DNA of 64,000 bases from Comamonas sp. BIGb0124 (GCF_003752175.1 NZ_RJVF01000011.1:248001-312000), one strand, 5' to 3'. Shown: positions 17,863 to 29,363, counted from the stretch's first letter. Notes: generated by a model from the letters alone, not told the origin. Made by a program: numbers and translations.

Positions 17863-18957
17863 ATGGCACGCCGACGCGCTTCCCCCTCGACCCTGCTGCG
17901 CGCTTACCAGCGCAGTCTGCAGGCCATGGGGCGCGCCGTGGCCCGTGCCGGCAAGGCCGGCGCCCGGGCGCTCAAGAAAGCGGCACCGCCTGCCCGTCCC
18001 GCGGCGCGCCGTCCGGCACGGGCGCCTGCGCCCGCTCCGGCTGGCCGGACCGCAGCGGTCCGCCCGCCGGTGAAAGCCCGGGGCACCTGGTCCGAGGGCG
18101 TGACCGTGGGCGCGGCCGGTGCGCGGCGCTATCGGCTGTACCGGCCTGCGGGGCTGGCCGGGCAGGCCGTGCCTTTGCTGGTGATGCTGCACGGCTGCCG
18201 GCAGTCGGCGGCCGAGCTGGCGGCCGTGAGCCGCATGGACAGGCTGGCCGATCAGCAGGACTGGATGCTGCTGTTGCCCGAGCAGGATCGCCTGGCCCAT
18301 CCTCAAGGCTGCTGGAACTGGTATGGGGTGCGGACGGGCCGGGCACAGGCCGAGGCGCAGACCCTGCTGGCGATGATCGAGCAGGTCGCTGCGCAACCGG
18401 GATGCGACCCGGACCGTGTGGCGTTGGCGGGATTGTCTGCCGGCGCGGGCATGGCCGCTCTGATGGCCGAGCGTGCGCCCGGCCGGTTCCGGGCGGTGGC
18501 CATGCATTCGGGCGTGGCACCGGGTGCCGCGCAGTCGCAGGCCACGGCACTGGCGGCCATGCAGGGCCGCCGCCAGCCCGTGCTGCAGGCTGGCCATGTT
18601 GCTCCAGGCGCTGCCGGACGGCTGCCGCCCTTGCTGGTGCTGCAGGGCCGGCGCGACGGCGTGGTGGCGGCCTCGAACGGCCGTGCGGCGGCCCAGGCCT
18701 GGGCCCATGCGATGGGTGCCTTGCCCGGTTTGCCGCGAACCGTGCAGCGGGGCAAGCGCCATGCCATGCACGTCACCGACTACCGCCTGGCCGGCCGTGC
18801 GGCCGTCACGCTGTGCGAGATCGACACGCTGGGCCACGCCTGGAGCGGAGGGGCGGCGGACCGGCCCTACAGCGACCCGGCCGGACCGGATGCGAGCCGT
18901 CTCATCGTCGCCTTCGCGCGGCGTCAGTTTGCCCGCGCACGGCCCGTCACAGACTGA
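17863..18957 (+). CDS. PHB depolymerase family esterase
   Basis: The protein has 364 residues. A basic Ala/Pro/Arg-rich N-terminal region (1-75) precedes the alpha/beta-hydrolase domain with VMLHGCRQSA (oxyanion hole) and nucleophile Ser in GLSAGAGM. The catalytic Asp is in QGRRDGVV and the His in LGHAWSGG. These are features of LpqC/intracellular PHB-depolymerase-like esterases. A classical signal peptide is not evident. Its last 11 bases overlap the end of the convergent dehydrogenase gene. Confidence 0.85.
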   Translation: MARRRASPSTLLRAYQRSLQAMGRAVARAGKAGARALKKAAPPARPAARRPARAPAPAPAGRTAAVRPPVKARGTWSEGVTVGAAGARRYRLYRPAGLAGQAVPLLVMLHGCRQSAAELAAVSRMDRLADQQDWMLLLPEQDRLAHPQGCWNWYGVRTGRAQAEAQTLLAMIEQVAAQPGCDPDRVALAGLSAGAGMAALMAERAPGRFRAVAMHSGVAPGAAQSQATALAAMQGRRQPVLQAGHVAPGAAGRLPPLLVLQGRRDGVVAASNGRAAAQAWAHAMGALPGLPRTVQRGKRHAMHVTDYRLAGRAAVTLCEIDTLGHAWSGGAADRPYSDPAGPDASRLIVAFARRQFARARPVTD

Positions 18958-20371
18958 AGATCTTGCCCGGATTGAGGATGTTCTTGGGGTCGAGCGCCTG
19001 CTTGATGGCCCGCATCATCGCGACCGAGCCTTCGCCCGTTTCGGTGGCCAGGAATCGCATCTTGTGCAGTCCGATGCCGTGCTCGCCCGTGCAGGTTCCG
19101 CCCATGGCGATGGCCCGCTCGACCAGGGTCTGGTTGAGGCGCTCGGCGCCTTCGCGCTGGGCGGGATCCGCAGGATCGATCAGGTAGCCCATGTGGAAGT
19201 TGCCGTCGCCCACATGGCCGACCATGAAGTACGGGATGCCGCTGGCATTGGCGTCGTCGATGGCCGCGCCCAGTGAATCGGCGAGCCGCGAGATGGGCAC
19301 GCACACATCGGTGGTCACGGCGCGGGCACCGGGGATCGACTGCACACCCGCGAAATACGCGTTGTGCCGCGCAGTCCACAGGCGGGTGCGTTCTTCGGGC
19401 GTGGTGGCCCAGGCGAAGTCGTTGCCGCCGAGATCGGTGGCCAGTTCCTGCACCAGCTCGGCCTGTTCCTTGACGGCCGTGGGCGAGCCGTGGAACTCCA
19501 TCAGCAGCATGGGCGATTCGGGCAGTTCGGTGTGCGAATGCCGGTTCACCAGCCGCACCGTGTTGGCATCCAGCAGTTCGCAGCGCGCGATGGGCACGCC
19601 CAGCTGAATGGTCTGGATCGTGGTCTGCACGGCCGCGTCGAGCGACGGAAACGAGCAGATGGCGGCCGAGACGGCTTCGGGCAGCGGATGGATGCGCAGC
19701 GTGATCTCGGTGATCACGCCCAGTGTGCCCTCGGCGCCGACGATCAGGCGTGTGAGGTCGTAGCCGGCGCTCGACTTCTTGGCGCGTGTACCGGTGCGGA
19801 TGACTTCGCCGCTGGCCGCCACCACTTCGAGCGCCAGCACGTTTTCGCGCATCGTGCCGTAGCGCACGGCGTTGGTGCCCGAGGCCCGGGTCGAGGCCAT
19901 GCCGCCGATGCTGGCGTCGGCGCCGGGATCGATCGGGAAAAAGAAACCATCGCTCTTGAGCACGTCGTTGAGCTGGCGGCGCGTGACGCCGGGTTGCACC
20001 GTCACCGTCAGGTCTTCGGGGTTGACCGACAGCACCTGGTCCATGCGGCTGAGATCCAGGCTGATGCCGCCCTGCACGGCCAGTAGCTGGCCTTCGATGG
20101 ACGAACCCGCGCCGTACGGAATGACGGGCACGGCATGCTGGCCGGCCAGCTGCACGAGCCGCGAGACGTCGGCCGTGCTCTCGGCATACACCACGGCGGC
20201 GGGGGGCGGGACGTCGAACGAGGACTCGTCGCGGCCGTGCTGTTCGCGCACGGCTCGGGCGGTGCTGCAGCGGTCGCCGAACACGGTCTTCAGGGCGTCG
20301 ATCAGGACATCGGGGACCTCGCGCGGTTGCACGTCGGGCACCAGGCTGTCGAGGGAGGAGGGGGCATTCAT
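18947..20371 (-). CDS. FAD-binding D-lactate/glycolate dehydrogenase (GlcD/Dld family)
   Basis: The protein has 474 residues. The PCMH-type FAD domain has PYGAGSSIEGQ and DPGADASIGGMASTRASGT. The C-terminal vanillyl-alcohol-oxidase-type domain ends with GHVGDGNFH, TGEHGIG and LDPKNILNPGKI, all diagnostic. It oxidises a D-2-hydroxy acid, probably D-lactate, and passes electrons to the respiratory chain. It stands alone, without GlcE or GlcF, which favours D-lactate dehydrogenase (cytochrome) over a glycolate oxidase subunit. The stop overlaps the convergent esterase gene by 11 bases. Confidence 0.92.
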   Translation of the reverse strand: MNAPSSLDSLVPDVQPREVPDVLIDALKTVFGDRCSTARAVREQHGRDESSFDVPPPAAVVYAESTADVSRLVQLAGQHAVPVIPYGAGSSIEGQLLAVQGGISLDLSRMDQVLSVNPEDLTVTVQPGVTRRQLNDVLKSDGFFFPIDPGADASIGGMASTRASGTNAVRYGTMRENVLALEVVAASGEVIRTGTRAKKSSAGYDLTRLIVGAEGTLGVITEITLRIHPLPEAVSAAICSFPSLDAAVQTTIQTIQLGVPIARCELLDANTVRLVNRHSHTELPESPMLLMEFHGSPTAVKEQAELVQELATDLGGNDFAWATTPEERTRLWTARHNAYFAGVQSIPGARAVTTDVCVPISRLADSLGAAIDDANASGIPYFMVGHVGDGNFHMGYLIDPADPAQREGAERLNQTLVERAIAMGGTCTGEHGIGLHKMRFLATETGEGSVAMMRAIKQALDPKNILNPGKIFSL

Positions 20372-20565
20372 GAGGGAGTCTCCAGGGGGCGTGCGCGGCA
20401 GCGGGCAGGGAAGCGCGGGCCACTGCGGGACGCCGTAAAAGTCGCGGCCATTGTAGAGCCGACCGAACGGTTCACGTGCCCGGGTCTGCGCCGTGCCGGG
20501 TTGCACGCAGCACGTAAGATCGGACACAACGGGCCCGCGGCGGCCTGCAACAGGAGACGGCATTC

Positions 20566-21666
20566 ATGAGCAAATCCTTGCGGTGGTCGGAGAAGTGGTT
20601 CCGTCGGGGCCTGTGGCTGGTGGCGTTGGTGTTTGCCTCGTTTCTGATCGGCCTGGGCAGCGCGGTGGTGGGCGATCTGCCACGGGTCGAGGAGCCCGTG
20701 CTGCGAGACGATTTCCTGGACCCGGCCGTGGCCGCGCCGCTGAAGCGGACCCTCGACGAAGGCGAGCTGGCCCAGCAACGGATCGACGACCGGCGCGAGC
20801 AGGCCGAGCTGCAGTTGCGTGCCGCCCAGCAGGCGACGCAGTCCGCCCGGCAGAGTTTCGCCGCCTGGATCGCCACCCGCGAGGCCACCGCACAGCCCAG
20901 CCAGGACACGGCACTGATCGAACGCACGCGTGCGCTGGATGCGCTGCAATCCGAGGAGCGCACGCGCAGCCAGCAAGTCCAGGCCCTGCGCCAGGAGGCG
21001 CTCGACACCCGGCAGGCGATGGCGGCCGCACAGCGCAGCCTGGCCACTGAAACCGAGGCCGCCGATGCGCGCTGGCTGACCGCCCGGCGGAGCGCCGAGC
21101 TGAGGGTCTTTCTGTACCGCCTGGCGCTGACCTTGCCCCTGCTGGGCCTGGCGGCCTGGCTTTTCGTGCGCAAGCGCCGCAGCACCTATTGGCCCTTCGT
21201 CTGGGGCTTCATCCTGTTCGCCGGCTTCACGTTCTTTGTCGAGCTGGTGCCATATCTGCCCAGCTACGGCGGTTATGTGCGCTCGGTCGTCGGCATCGTG
21301 CTCACGGTGGCGATCGGACGCCAGGCCATCGTGGCGCTCAACCGCTACATGCAACGCCAGCGGCAGGCCGAACGCATGCCCGATGCCCAGCGGCGCGAGG
21401 CGCTCGACTACGACAAGGCGCAGGCCCGGCTGGCCAAGGGCGTGTGCCCGGGTTGCGAGCGCTCGGTCGACCTCAAGGACGGCCGCACCGATTTCTGCCC
21501 GCACTGCGGCATGGGACTGTTCGATCGCTGCACGGCCTGCGCGGCCCGCAAGAGCACGTTTGCCGCTTATTGCCAGGCTTGCGGCTGCGCAGCGCCGGGC
21601 TCGACCGGGCGCGAGACGGCTGCTGGCGAAAGGGCCGAAACGGCAGCGGCCGCGCCGGCGGCCTAG
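20566..21666 (+). CDS. Membrane protein with periplasmic coiled coil and C-terminal zinc ribbons
   Basis: The protein has 366 residues. One transmembrane helix is at about 14-36, then a long charged coiled coil (about 55-180, rich in Gln/Arg/Glu/Ala). Three more helices lie between about 186 and 260. A cytoplasmic tail has a first zinc knuckle pair (CPGCERSVDLKDGRTDFCPHC) and a second Cys set (CTACAARKSTFAAYCQACGC). I do not know its function. The domain order suggests an envelope or stress sensor. RBS AGGAGAC lies before the ATG, and the gene stands alone. Confidence 0.85.
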   Translation: MSKSLRWSEKWFRRGLWLVALVFASFLIGLGSAVVGDLPRVEEPVLRDDFLDPAVAAPLKRTLDEGELAQQRIDDRREQAELQLRAAQQATQSARQSFAAWIATREATAQPSQDTALIERTRALDALQSEERTRSQQVQALRQEALDTRQAMAAAQRSLATETEAADARWLTARRSAELRVFLYRLALTLPLLGLAAWLFVRKRRSTYWPFVWGFILFAGFTFFVELVPYLPSYGGYVRSVVGIVLTVAIGRQAIVALNRYMQRQRQAERMPDAQRREALDYDKAQARLAKGVCPGCERSVDLKDGRTDFCPHCGMGLFDRCTACAARKSTFAAYCQACGCAAPGSTGRETAAGERAETAAAAPAA

Positions 21667-22088
21667 GGCCGCGTCGCGGTCGCCGGGCATGTGGCGGGTC
21701 CCGGAGCAGATTCCGGTCGGGGGCGTTGCCCTCGGGCCACAGCTTCGCCCTTGCCGGCATGGGGGCCGAAAAAACCCGGATTCCGCCTGTCGAGGCGACG
21801 AGGCCCTCGTCCACGGAGGGGTCTTCCCGGGGCCTGCCCAGGGCCAGCGCCAGCCGGCGAGGTTGCAGCCGCACGCCTCTCGGCGGGATGCCATGTCGGG
21901 CACCGGCAGAGCCCATGCACAAAGAGCATAGGGTAAACCCTTGGGTTTCGAGAGGGTGGACTTATCCTTCAGTCCATGCCCTCCTGCATCGGTTGATGCG
22001 GGGCCCGACGCAGCCAACGAAGGCGTCGGGTCACGAAGGGCGAATGAATAAATAGGCGCTCGGCGCCACCCTCCAAAGGAATCCCATC
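21667..22088. other. 422-base non-coding interval with a structured leader before the 60-residue gene
   Basis: No protein gene is convincing here. An inverted repeat AAACCC-TT-GGGTTT lies at 21935-21948. Three short hairpins follow in a row: GCATC/GATGC (21986-21999), CCCGACGC/GCGTCGGG (22004-22030) and GGCGC/GCGCC near 22045-22057. They lead directly to an AAAGGA ribosome binding site, which suggests a structured 5' leader or small RNA rather than empty spacer. Confidence 0.5.
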
Positions 22089-22271
22089 ATGTTCAACACC
22101 ATCTGGAACCGGATCAGTACCACCGCCTCGTCGACTCGGACGGGCGAGCCCACGCAAGCCCAGCGGCTCATGGAAAACGCCGAGCGTTATGCCGGCCGTA
22201 CCCCTGCCTACGCCTACGACCTGCGCCGTGCGGCACAGGCTCAACTGTTGCTCGACAGCTACGTCGCCTGA
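22089..22271 (+). CDS. 60-residue hypothetical protein
   Basis: The protein starts MFNTIWNRISTTASS and ends AQLLLDSYVA. It is mostly helix-prone with Arg/Ala content and lacks cysteines or a membrane helix. Support for a real gene comes from AAAGGA eight bases before the ATG, a codon bias like its neighbours and a strong terminator 45 bases after the stop. I do not recognise the family. Confidence 0.72.
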   Translation: MFNTIWNRISTTASSTRTGEPTQAQRLMENAERYAGRTPAYAYDLRRAAQAQLLLDSYVA

Positions 22272-22316
22272 TTGCCGAGGCAGCCGGCCTGCACGGGCCG
22301 GCTGAACGACGCCCGC

Positions 22317-22355
22317 AAGACCGCGGCCAGCCCAAAGGGGCTGGCCGCGGTCTTT
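22317..22355 (+). terminator. Strong intrinsic terminator between the 60-residue gene and dodecin
   Basis: A perfect 17-bp stem (22317-22333 with 22338-22354) closes an AAAG loop and runs into TCTTTTGC on the plus strand. On the minus strand the stem is followed by only a short T stretch, so it mainly terminates the rightward gene but may also serve convergent dodecin. Confidence 0.9.
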
Positions 22356-22390
22356 TGCTTGGGAGGCGCCCGAAGCCTGGGCGCGGGGCC

Positions 22391-22597
22391 TTATTCCAGC
22401 GTGAAACCGGCCTTGATGGTGACCTGCCAATGGGCAATGCGGCCGTCTTCGATGTGGCCGCGGGTCTCGGTGACCTGGAACCACTGCAGGTTGCGCACGG
22501 TCTCGGACGCTTTTTCGATGGCGTTCTTGACCGCGTCGTCCGTACCCACGGTGGACGAGCCGGTCAGTTCGATGGTCTTGTAGGTGTGGCTGCTCAT
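22391..22597 (-). CDS. Dodecin (flavin-binding/storage protein)
   Basis: The protein has 68 residues, the normal dodecin length. It carries the family pattern [10 protein letters not shown], an [17 protein letters not shown] helix-strand with the flavin-stacking Trp, and a [13 protein letters not shown] end. Dodecins assemble into dodecamers that bind flavins and buffer them. RBS AGGAG is visible before the ATG. Confidence 0.93.
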   Translation of the reverse strand: MSSHTYKTIELTGSSTVGTDDAVKNAIEKASETVRNLQWFQVTETRGHIEDGRIAHWQVTIKAGFTLE

Positions 22598-22828
22598 GTC
22601 GTTGCTCCTGAGGATGTGATCGAAACAAAGATCCCTTCGGGATCGCGCGGGCCCATGGCCTTGCGATGGCCTTTTCGGACCGGGTCTGGCGGTGTGCCGC
22701 GCCGGTCGAGCCCGTCCGTCTCATCATGCGGGAGCACGCGGACCCTGCCAACCGCCGGCAGGCCCTGTGCGCGTGTTTGCGCCTTTTTTACCGGTAGGCC
22801 GGGGGTCCGGCCTACAGGGCGCCGGTCT

Positions 22829-23275
22829 TCAATCCGGCTGGACGCGCGAACGCGCGCGCTTGACGTCGCCGCGCAGGGATTTGCCCTGCAGCCGGCGCTG
22901 CTGCGACCCCCGGGTGGGCCGGGTGGGCTTGCGCACGGTGGGCACGGCTGCCACGCTGTCGACCAGCGTCTGCAGACGCGCCAGGGCCTCGGTGCGATTG
23001 GATTCGAGGCTGCGGCTGCTCTGGGCCTTGATCACCACCACGCCCTGCGCGGTGATGCGCTGGTCGCGCACGGCCAGCAGGCGTTGCTTGACGTCGTCGG
23101 GCAAGCGGCTGGCCGAGATGTCGAACCGCAGGTGGATGGCGTTCGAAACCTTGTTGACGTTCTGCCCGCCGGCGCCCTGGGCACGAATGGCGGTCCAGGT
23201 CACATCTTCGGGCAGCACGCGCAGTGCATCGAGATGCAAAAGCAAGAAACGGGATGACGGGGGAGAGTCGCTCAT
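22829..23275 (-). CDS. arfB: Alternative ribosome-rescue factor ArfB (YaeJ)
   Basis: The protein has 148 residues. The GGQ catalytic motif in AQGAGGQNVNKVSNAIHLRF hydrolyses peptidyl-tRNA on ribosomes stalled without a stop codon. The C-terminal tail is basic (KPTRPTRGSQQRRLQGKSL) and would enter the empty mRNA channel. Length and layout fit ArfB rather than RF1/RF2. The start at 23275 lies 51 bases from the divergent AlkC-like gene. Confidence 0.94.
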   Translation of the reverse strand: MSDSPPSSRFLLLHLDALRVLPEDVTWTAIRAQGAGGQNVNKVSNAIHLRFDISASRLPDDVKQRLLAVRDQRITAQGVVVIKAQSSRSLESNRTEALARLQTLVDSVAAVPTVRKPTRPTRGSQQRRLQGKSLRGDVKRARSRVQPD

Positions 23276-23325
23276 GGCAGGATTGTGCAGATGACTCGCC
23301 ACTCGCGCCACCCCGGTGCTTCGAC

Positions 23326-24468
23326 ATGACTGCAGAAACCGACTCCGCCGCGCCCGAACTGCGGCATATCTTCGACACCGCCCGCATGCGGCATCTGGCG
23401 GAAGAGACCGCCGCCGTGAGCACGGACTTCGATGCGCAGACCTTTCTGCATCTCACCACACACGATCTCGACGCGCTGTCGCTGATGCAGCGTCTGCGTC
23501 GGGTCGGCGAGGCGCTGCATGCCAGCCTGCCGCCCGCCGCCTACCGAAGCCGGCTCGATGTGCTGCGGGCCCTGGCACCGCGCATCAACAACCGGTTCGT
23601 GACCCTGGTGCTGCCCGAGTATGTGGCGCGTTACGGGCTCGACGATTTCGAGGCGTCCATGCAGGCCCTGCGGGATTTCACGGTCTACGGCTCGTCGGAG
23701 TTCGGCGTGCGGCCTTTCCTGCGGCAAGACCTGGCGCGCGGCATGCGTTTCATGCTGGACTGGTCGAGCGACGGAGACGAACACGTGCGGCGTCTGGCCA
23801 GCGAAGGCAGCCGCCCGCGCCTGCCGTGGTCGTTCCGGCTCGAGGCGCTGGTGGCCGATCCGGGCCCGACCCGGGCGCTGCTCGACAATCTGCGGGCCGA
23901 CGACAGCCTGTATGTGCGCAAGTCGGTGGCCAACCATCTCAACGACATCGCCAAGGACCACGAGGACTATCTGCTGGCCTGGCTGCAGGAGTGGGCGGTG
24001 GGGGAGCGCAGCGTGTCGGATCCGCGCACCAACCGCACCGACTGGATCATCCGGCGTGGCCTGCGCACGCTCGTCAAGCGCGGCGACGCGCGGGCGCTGG
24101 CACTGCTGGGGGCCCATCCGGCGCCGCAAGTCCGTGTGGCGGCGGCCGAGGCGACGCCCTCGCACCTGGCGCTGGGCGAGCACCTGGGCCTGTCCCTGAC
24201 GCTGGAGTCGACGGCAGCCGCAGGCAGTGCGCCACAACGCCTGGTGGTGGACTATGCCGTGCTGTACAGGCGCCGGGCGGATGCGCCCTCACGCAAGGTG
24301 TTCAAGCTCAAGACGGTGGACCTGGCTCCGGGGGAGCGGGTGACGCTGACGCGGCGCCAGCTTTTCAAGGCCTACACCACACGCACCCACTATGCCGGCC
24401 GCCACGGCGTCGAGTGGCTGATCAACGGCCAGTGCGTGGCGCAGGCGGCTTTCGACCTGACGGTCTGA
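23326..24468 (+). CDS. DNA alkylation repair protein, AlkC-like HEAT-repeat glycosylase
   Basis: The protein has 380 residues. The central region (about 130-280) is helical HEAT-type with SSEFGVRPFL, EHVRRLASEGSRPRLPWSF and KSVANHLNDIAKDH, the hallmark motifs of AlkC/AlkD-type N-alkylpurine DNA glycosylases. AlkC types remove 3-methyladenine and related lesions. A beta-rich C-terminal extension (about 300-380, VFKLKTVDLAPGE) fits the Ig-like domain of longer AlkC proteins. I start at the ATG at 23326; the frame is open upstream but without start signals and overlapping arfB. Confidence 0.85.
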   Translation: MTAETDSAAPELRHIFDTARMRHLAEETAAVSTDFDAQTFLHLTTHDLDALSLMQRLRRVGEALHASLPPAAYRSRLDVLRALAPRINNRFVTLVLPEYVARYGLDDFEASMQALRDFTVYGSSEFGVRPFLRQDLARGMRFMLDWSSDGDEHVRRLASEGSRPRLPWSFRLEALVADPGPTRALLDNLRADDSLYVRKSVANHLNDIAKDHEDYLLAWLQEWAVGERSVSDPRTNRTDWIIRRGLRTLVKRGDARALALLGAHPAPQVRVAAAEATPSHLALGEHLGLSLTLESTAAAGSAPQRLVVDYAVLYRRRADAPSRKVFKLKTVDLAPGERVTLTRRQLFKAYTTRTHYAGRHGVEWLINGQCVAQAAFDLTV

Positions 24469-24511
24469 GAGCCGGGGCCGATCGAGGCGCCAGTCTCTGC
24501 CGGCCGGCCGC

Positions 24512-25252
24512 TTACCAGCCGCCGCCCCAGCGGTCGTTGTAGCGGTCGTGGTAGCGCGGACCCCAGCCGGGGGGGCCGGGGTGGTAGTAGCCGGGCGACA
24601 TGTAGACCGTCACAGGCGGCGGCGAGGCGTCGATGTAGACCGGCGGGCCCCGGCGCACGGTGCTGGTGGTCGTGACGGTGGTGGTGCCGGCCGGGTAGGT
24701 GCCGCCGGTGGTGGCGACCGAGCCGGCCGGACTGACCTGCAGCGGGATGTATTCGCCCGGGTCGTAGGCGAGCTGGGTCTGGTACTGGCGGCCGGCGTAT
24801 TCGTAGACCACCTTGTAGGCCACGGTGCGTTCCTCGTAGCGGGTCTCGTTGTAGCAGCGGTCGACATCCTGCACGCGGGTGCCGCCGTTGCCTTCGACCC
24901 GGTTGCCCACCATCGCGCCACCCACCACACCGGCCATGGTGGCCGCGACACGGCCCGAACCATGGCCGACCGTGTTACCGAGCAGACCGCCCGCGATGGC
25001 CCCCACGATGGCGCCGGCACCCGAGCTCGGCTCGCGGCTGACGTAACGCTCGGGGCTGCAGACCTGGCTGGGCAGAGCCACCTGCTGGACGACCGGCGAG
25101 GTGGACAGCACGCGTCCGACGGGTTGGTCCTGGGCCTGGACCAAGCCGGCGCTCAGTGCGCCGCATGCGGCCAATGTGACCAGGAGGGCCTGGCGGTGCC
25201 AGGGCCGGCTGGCCTGGGCAAGGAGAGAGAAGGATGGACGATTCATGCTCAT
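24512..25252 (-). CDS. Secreted glycine-zipper (17-kDa-antigen-like) envelope protein
   Basis: The protein has 246 residues. A long signal peptide ends near SAGLVQAQDQ. A glycine-zipper segment follows (about 80-120: GAIVGAIAGGLLGNTVGHG, then VAATMAGVVGGAMVGNRVE), as in outer-membrane 17-kDa surface antigen proteins, then YRVVYEY-like beta strands. The C-terminus is Pro/Tyr/Gly/Trp-rich (PGYYHPGPPGW). Its location is probably periplasm or outer membrane; the exact role is unknown. The start MSMNRPSF uses the ATG at 25252, with a second ATG two codons later. Confidence 0.85.
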   Translation of the reverse strand: MSMNRPSFSLLAQASRPWHRQALLVTLAACGALSAGLVQAQDQPVGRVLSTSPVVQQVALPSQVCSPERYVSREPSSGAGAIVGAIAGGLLGNTVGHGSGRVAATMAGVVGGAMVGNRVEGNGGTRVQDVDRCYNETRYEERTVAYKVVYEYAGRQYQTQLAYDPGEYIPLQVSPAGSVATTGGTYPAGTTTVTTTSTVRRGPPVYIDASPPPVTVYMSPGYYHPGPPGWGPRYHDRYNDRWGGGW

Positions 25253-25430
25253 GGTGAACACCTCGGTGACGCACGGCAGGCGCCGTCCCCTGTGGGCGGG
25301 TCTGGTGACGATCTGCCATTTTGATGCCGTTGCCGCGGACGGGTTCCCTATCTTTACCGAGTCGATACGGCGGCCGGGCGGCCGATGTGACGGCTGAGCC
25401 ACAGGGCTGGCGGCGCGACGAAGGCCGGTC

Positions 25431-27828
<2,398 letters not shown>

Positions 27829-28157
27829 GCCGTTGAGGGCCGGACGGGCCCGTTCCAAGGAAAAACGGCGGACTCGACGGTCACGGCGAAGCCGTACGGC
27901 AGGTCCGCAGGGTCAAAAGCCGACATTCTCCCAGAAACGGGGTGGATGCTGCCGCGGGGCCTGAGGATCCAATCTAATCTTCATCGGGGTTAATACCGAA
28001 ACCCATCAAAGCTGGCCCAGTAAAAGCCATCTTTGATCCAGTTCTGGCCAAACTTCGGCCTTGGACGCCGCAACCGGGTCTGGCTAGCATGTCGTCACGT
28101 GTCCGATTACACACGGCCCAAGCGCCTCGCGCCAGCGGCCATCCAAGGAGACAACGG
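27829..28157. other. 329-base divergent intergenic region between queA and the ROK regulator
   Basis: No gene is seen. It holds the inverted repeat ATCAAAG (28005-28011) / CTTTGAT (28031-28037), a possible operator for the ROK-controlled operon. Downstream is a weak promoter-like pair, TTGGAC at 28061 and TAGCAT at 28085, with an 18-base spacer. The region around 27965-28040 is less GC-rich than its surroundings. Confidence 0.45.
28145..28150 (+). promoter_or_regulatory. Ribosome binding site deciding a GTG start
   Basis: AAGGAG lies seven bases before GTG at 28158 and is the only good site in front of the ROK regulator frame, so it fixes the start there rather than at the upstream ATG 28089. 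Confidence 0.75.
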
Positions 28158-29363
28158 GTGCTCACCCCCTGGAACGATCTGTCCATGGCCGAACTGACGG
28201 TGCTCGAAACCGCGTTCTGGTCATCCCGCACCTCACGCCACGCGCTGGCGGGGTTGCTGGACTATTCCAAGAGCAAGGCCAACGCGACGGTGGCGGCCCT
28301 GATCGAGCGCGGCCTGCTGCAGGAGGCCGGCCTGCAGTCGTCCTCGGGCGGACGGCGGCCCGAGGGCCTGCGCCTGAGCGAACGCCTGGGTGTGGTGGCC
28401 GGGGTGGACCTGGGTGCGACCAGCGTCGATGTCGCCCTGATGGCGCCCGATCTGTCGATCCGCGCCCACCATGCCGAGGCCATCGACGTCCGGGCCGGCC
28501 CGGGTGTGGTGCTGCCGCGTGTGCGTGCCGTGCTGCGCGAACTGCTGGCCCGCCTGGGATTGGAGGCGCGCGACGTGATGGGAATCGGCATGGGCGTGCC
28601 GGGCCCGGTGGCGTTCGACCAGGGCATGCTGGTGGCGCCGCCGCTGATGCCACTGTGGGACGGCTTCTCGATTCGCGAAGATCTCCGCCAAGATTACACG
28701 GCGCCGGTCTTCATCGACAACGACGTCAACCTGATGGCGCTGGCCGAGCAATGGCGGCTGCGGCGCCAGCTGCCCGATTTCCTGGTGCTCAAGGTGGGCA
28801 CGGGCATCGGCTGCGGCATCATCTGCCACGGGCAGGTGCACCGCGGGGCAACGGGTTCCGCCGGCGACGTGGGCCACATCTGTGTCGATCAGCAGGGTCC
28901 GATGTGCCATTGCGGCAATCGCGGCTGCGTCGAGGCCATGGCGGCCGGACCGGCCATTGCACGCCTGGCCGAAGAGGCGGCGCGCCAGGGCGACAGCGCG
29001 TTGCTGGCCGAGTGGTTCGAGCGCGACGGTCAATTGCTGCCCGAGCAGGTGGCGCAGGCCAGCCGGGCGGGCGACGCCACGGCCAGCGGCATCGTGCAGC
29101 GCGCAGGGGGCCTGATCGGACAGATGCTGGCCTCGCTGGTGAATTTCTTCAATCCGTCGCACGTGTTCATCGGCGGTGGCGTGACCAATGTCGGGCCGCT
29201 GTTCCTGGCGGCGGTTCGGCAAAGCGTCTATCAGCGCTCGCTGGCACTGTCCACGCGGCACCTGGAAATCCAGTTCTCGCCGCTGGGCGGGCACACGGGC
29301 GTGACGGGCGCAGGCGTGCTGGCGATGCAGGAAACGCTGCGCACAAGGGGGGTCGCGCCATGA
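28158..29363 (+). CDS. ROK-family transcriptional regulator
   Basis: The protein has 401 residues. The N-terminal winged helix (about 8-70, YSKSKANATVAALIERGLL) is followed by a ROK sugar-binding domain with GVDLGATSVDVAL, VFIDNDVNLMALAE and the zinc motif CHCGNRGCVEAMA. Such NagC/Mlc/XylR-like proteins sense sugars and repress uptake operons. It overlaps the next gene by ATGA, so it is the first gene of the transport operon it probably controls. Confidence 0.93.
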   Translation: MLTPWNDLSMAELTVLETAFWSSRTSRHALAGLLDYSKSKANATVAALIERGLLQEAGLQSSSGGRRPEGLRLSERLGVVAGVDLGATSVDVALMAPDLSIRAHHAEAIDVRAGPGVVLPRVRAVLRELLARLGLEARDVMGIGMGVPGPVAFDQGMLVAPPLMPLWDGFSIREDLRQDYTAPVFIDNDVNLMALAEQWRLRRQLPDFLVLKVGTGIGCGIICHGQVHRGATGSAGDVGHICVDQQGPMCHCGNRGCVEAMAAGPAIARLAEEAARQGDSALLAEWFERDGQLLPEQVAQASRAGDATASGIVQRAGGLIGQMLASLVNFFNPSHVFIGGGVTNVGPLFLAAVRQSVYQRSLALSTRHLEIQFSPLGGHTGVTGAGVLAMQETLRTRGVAP

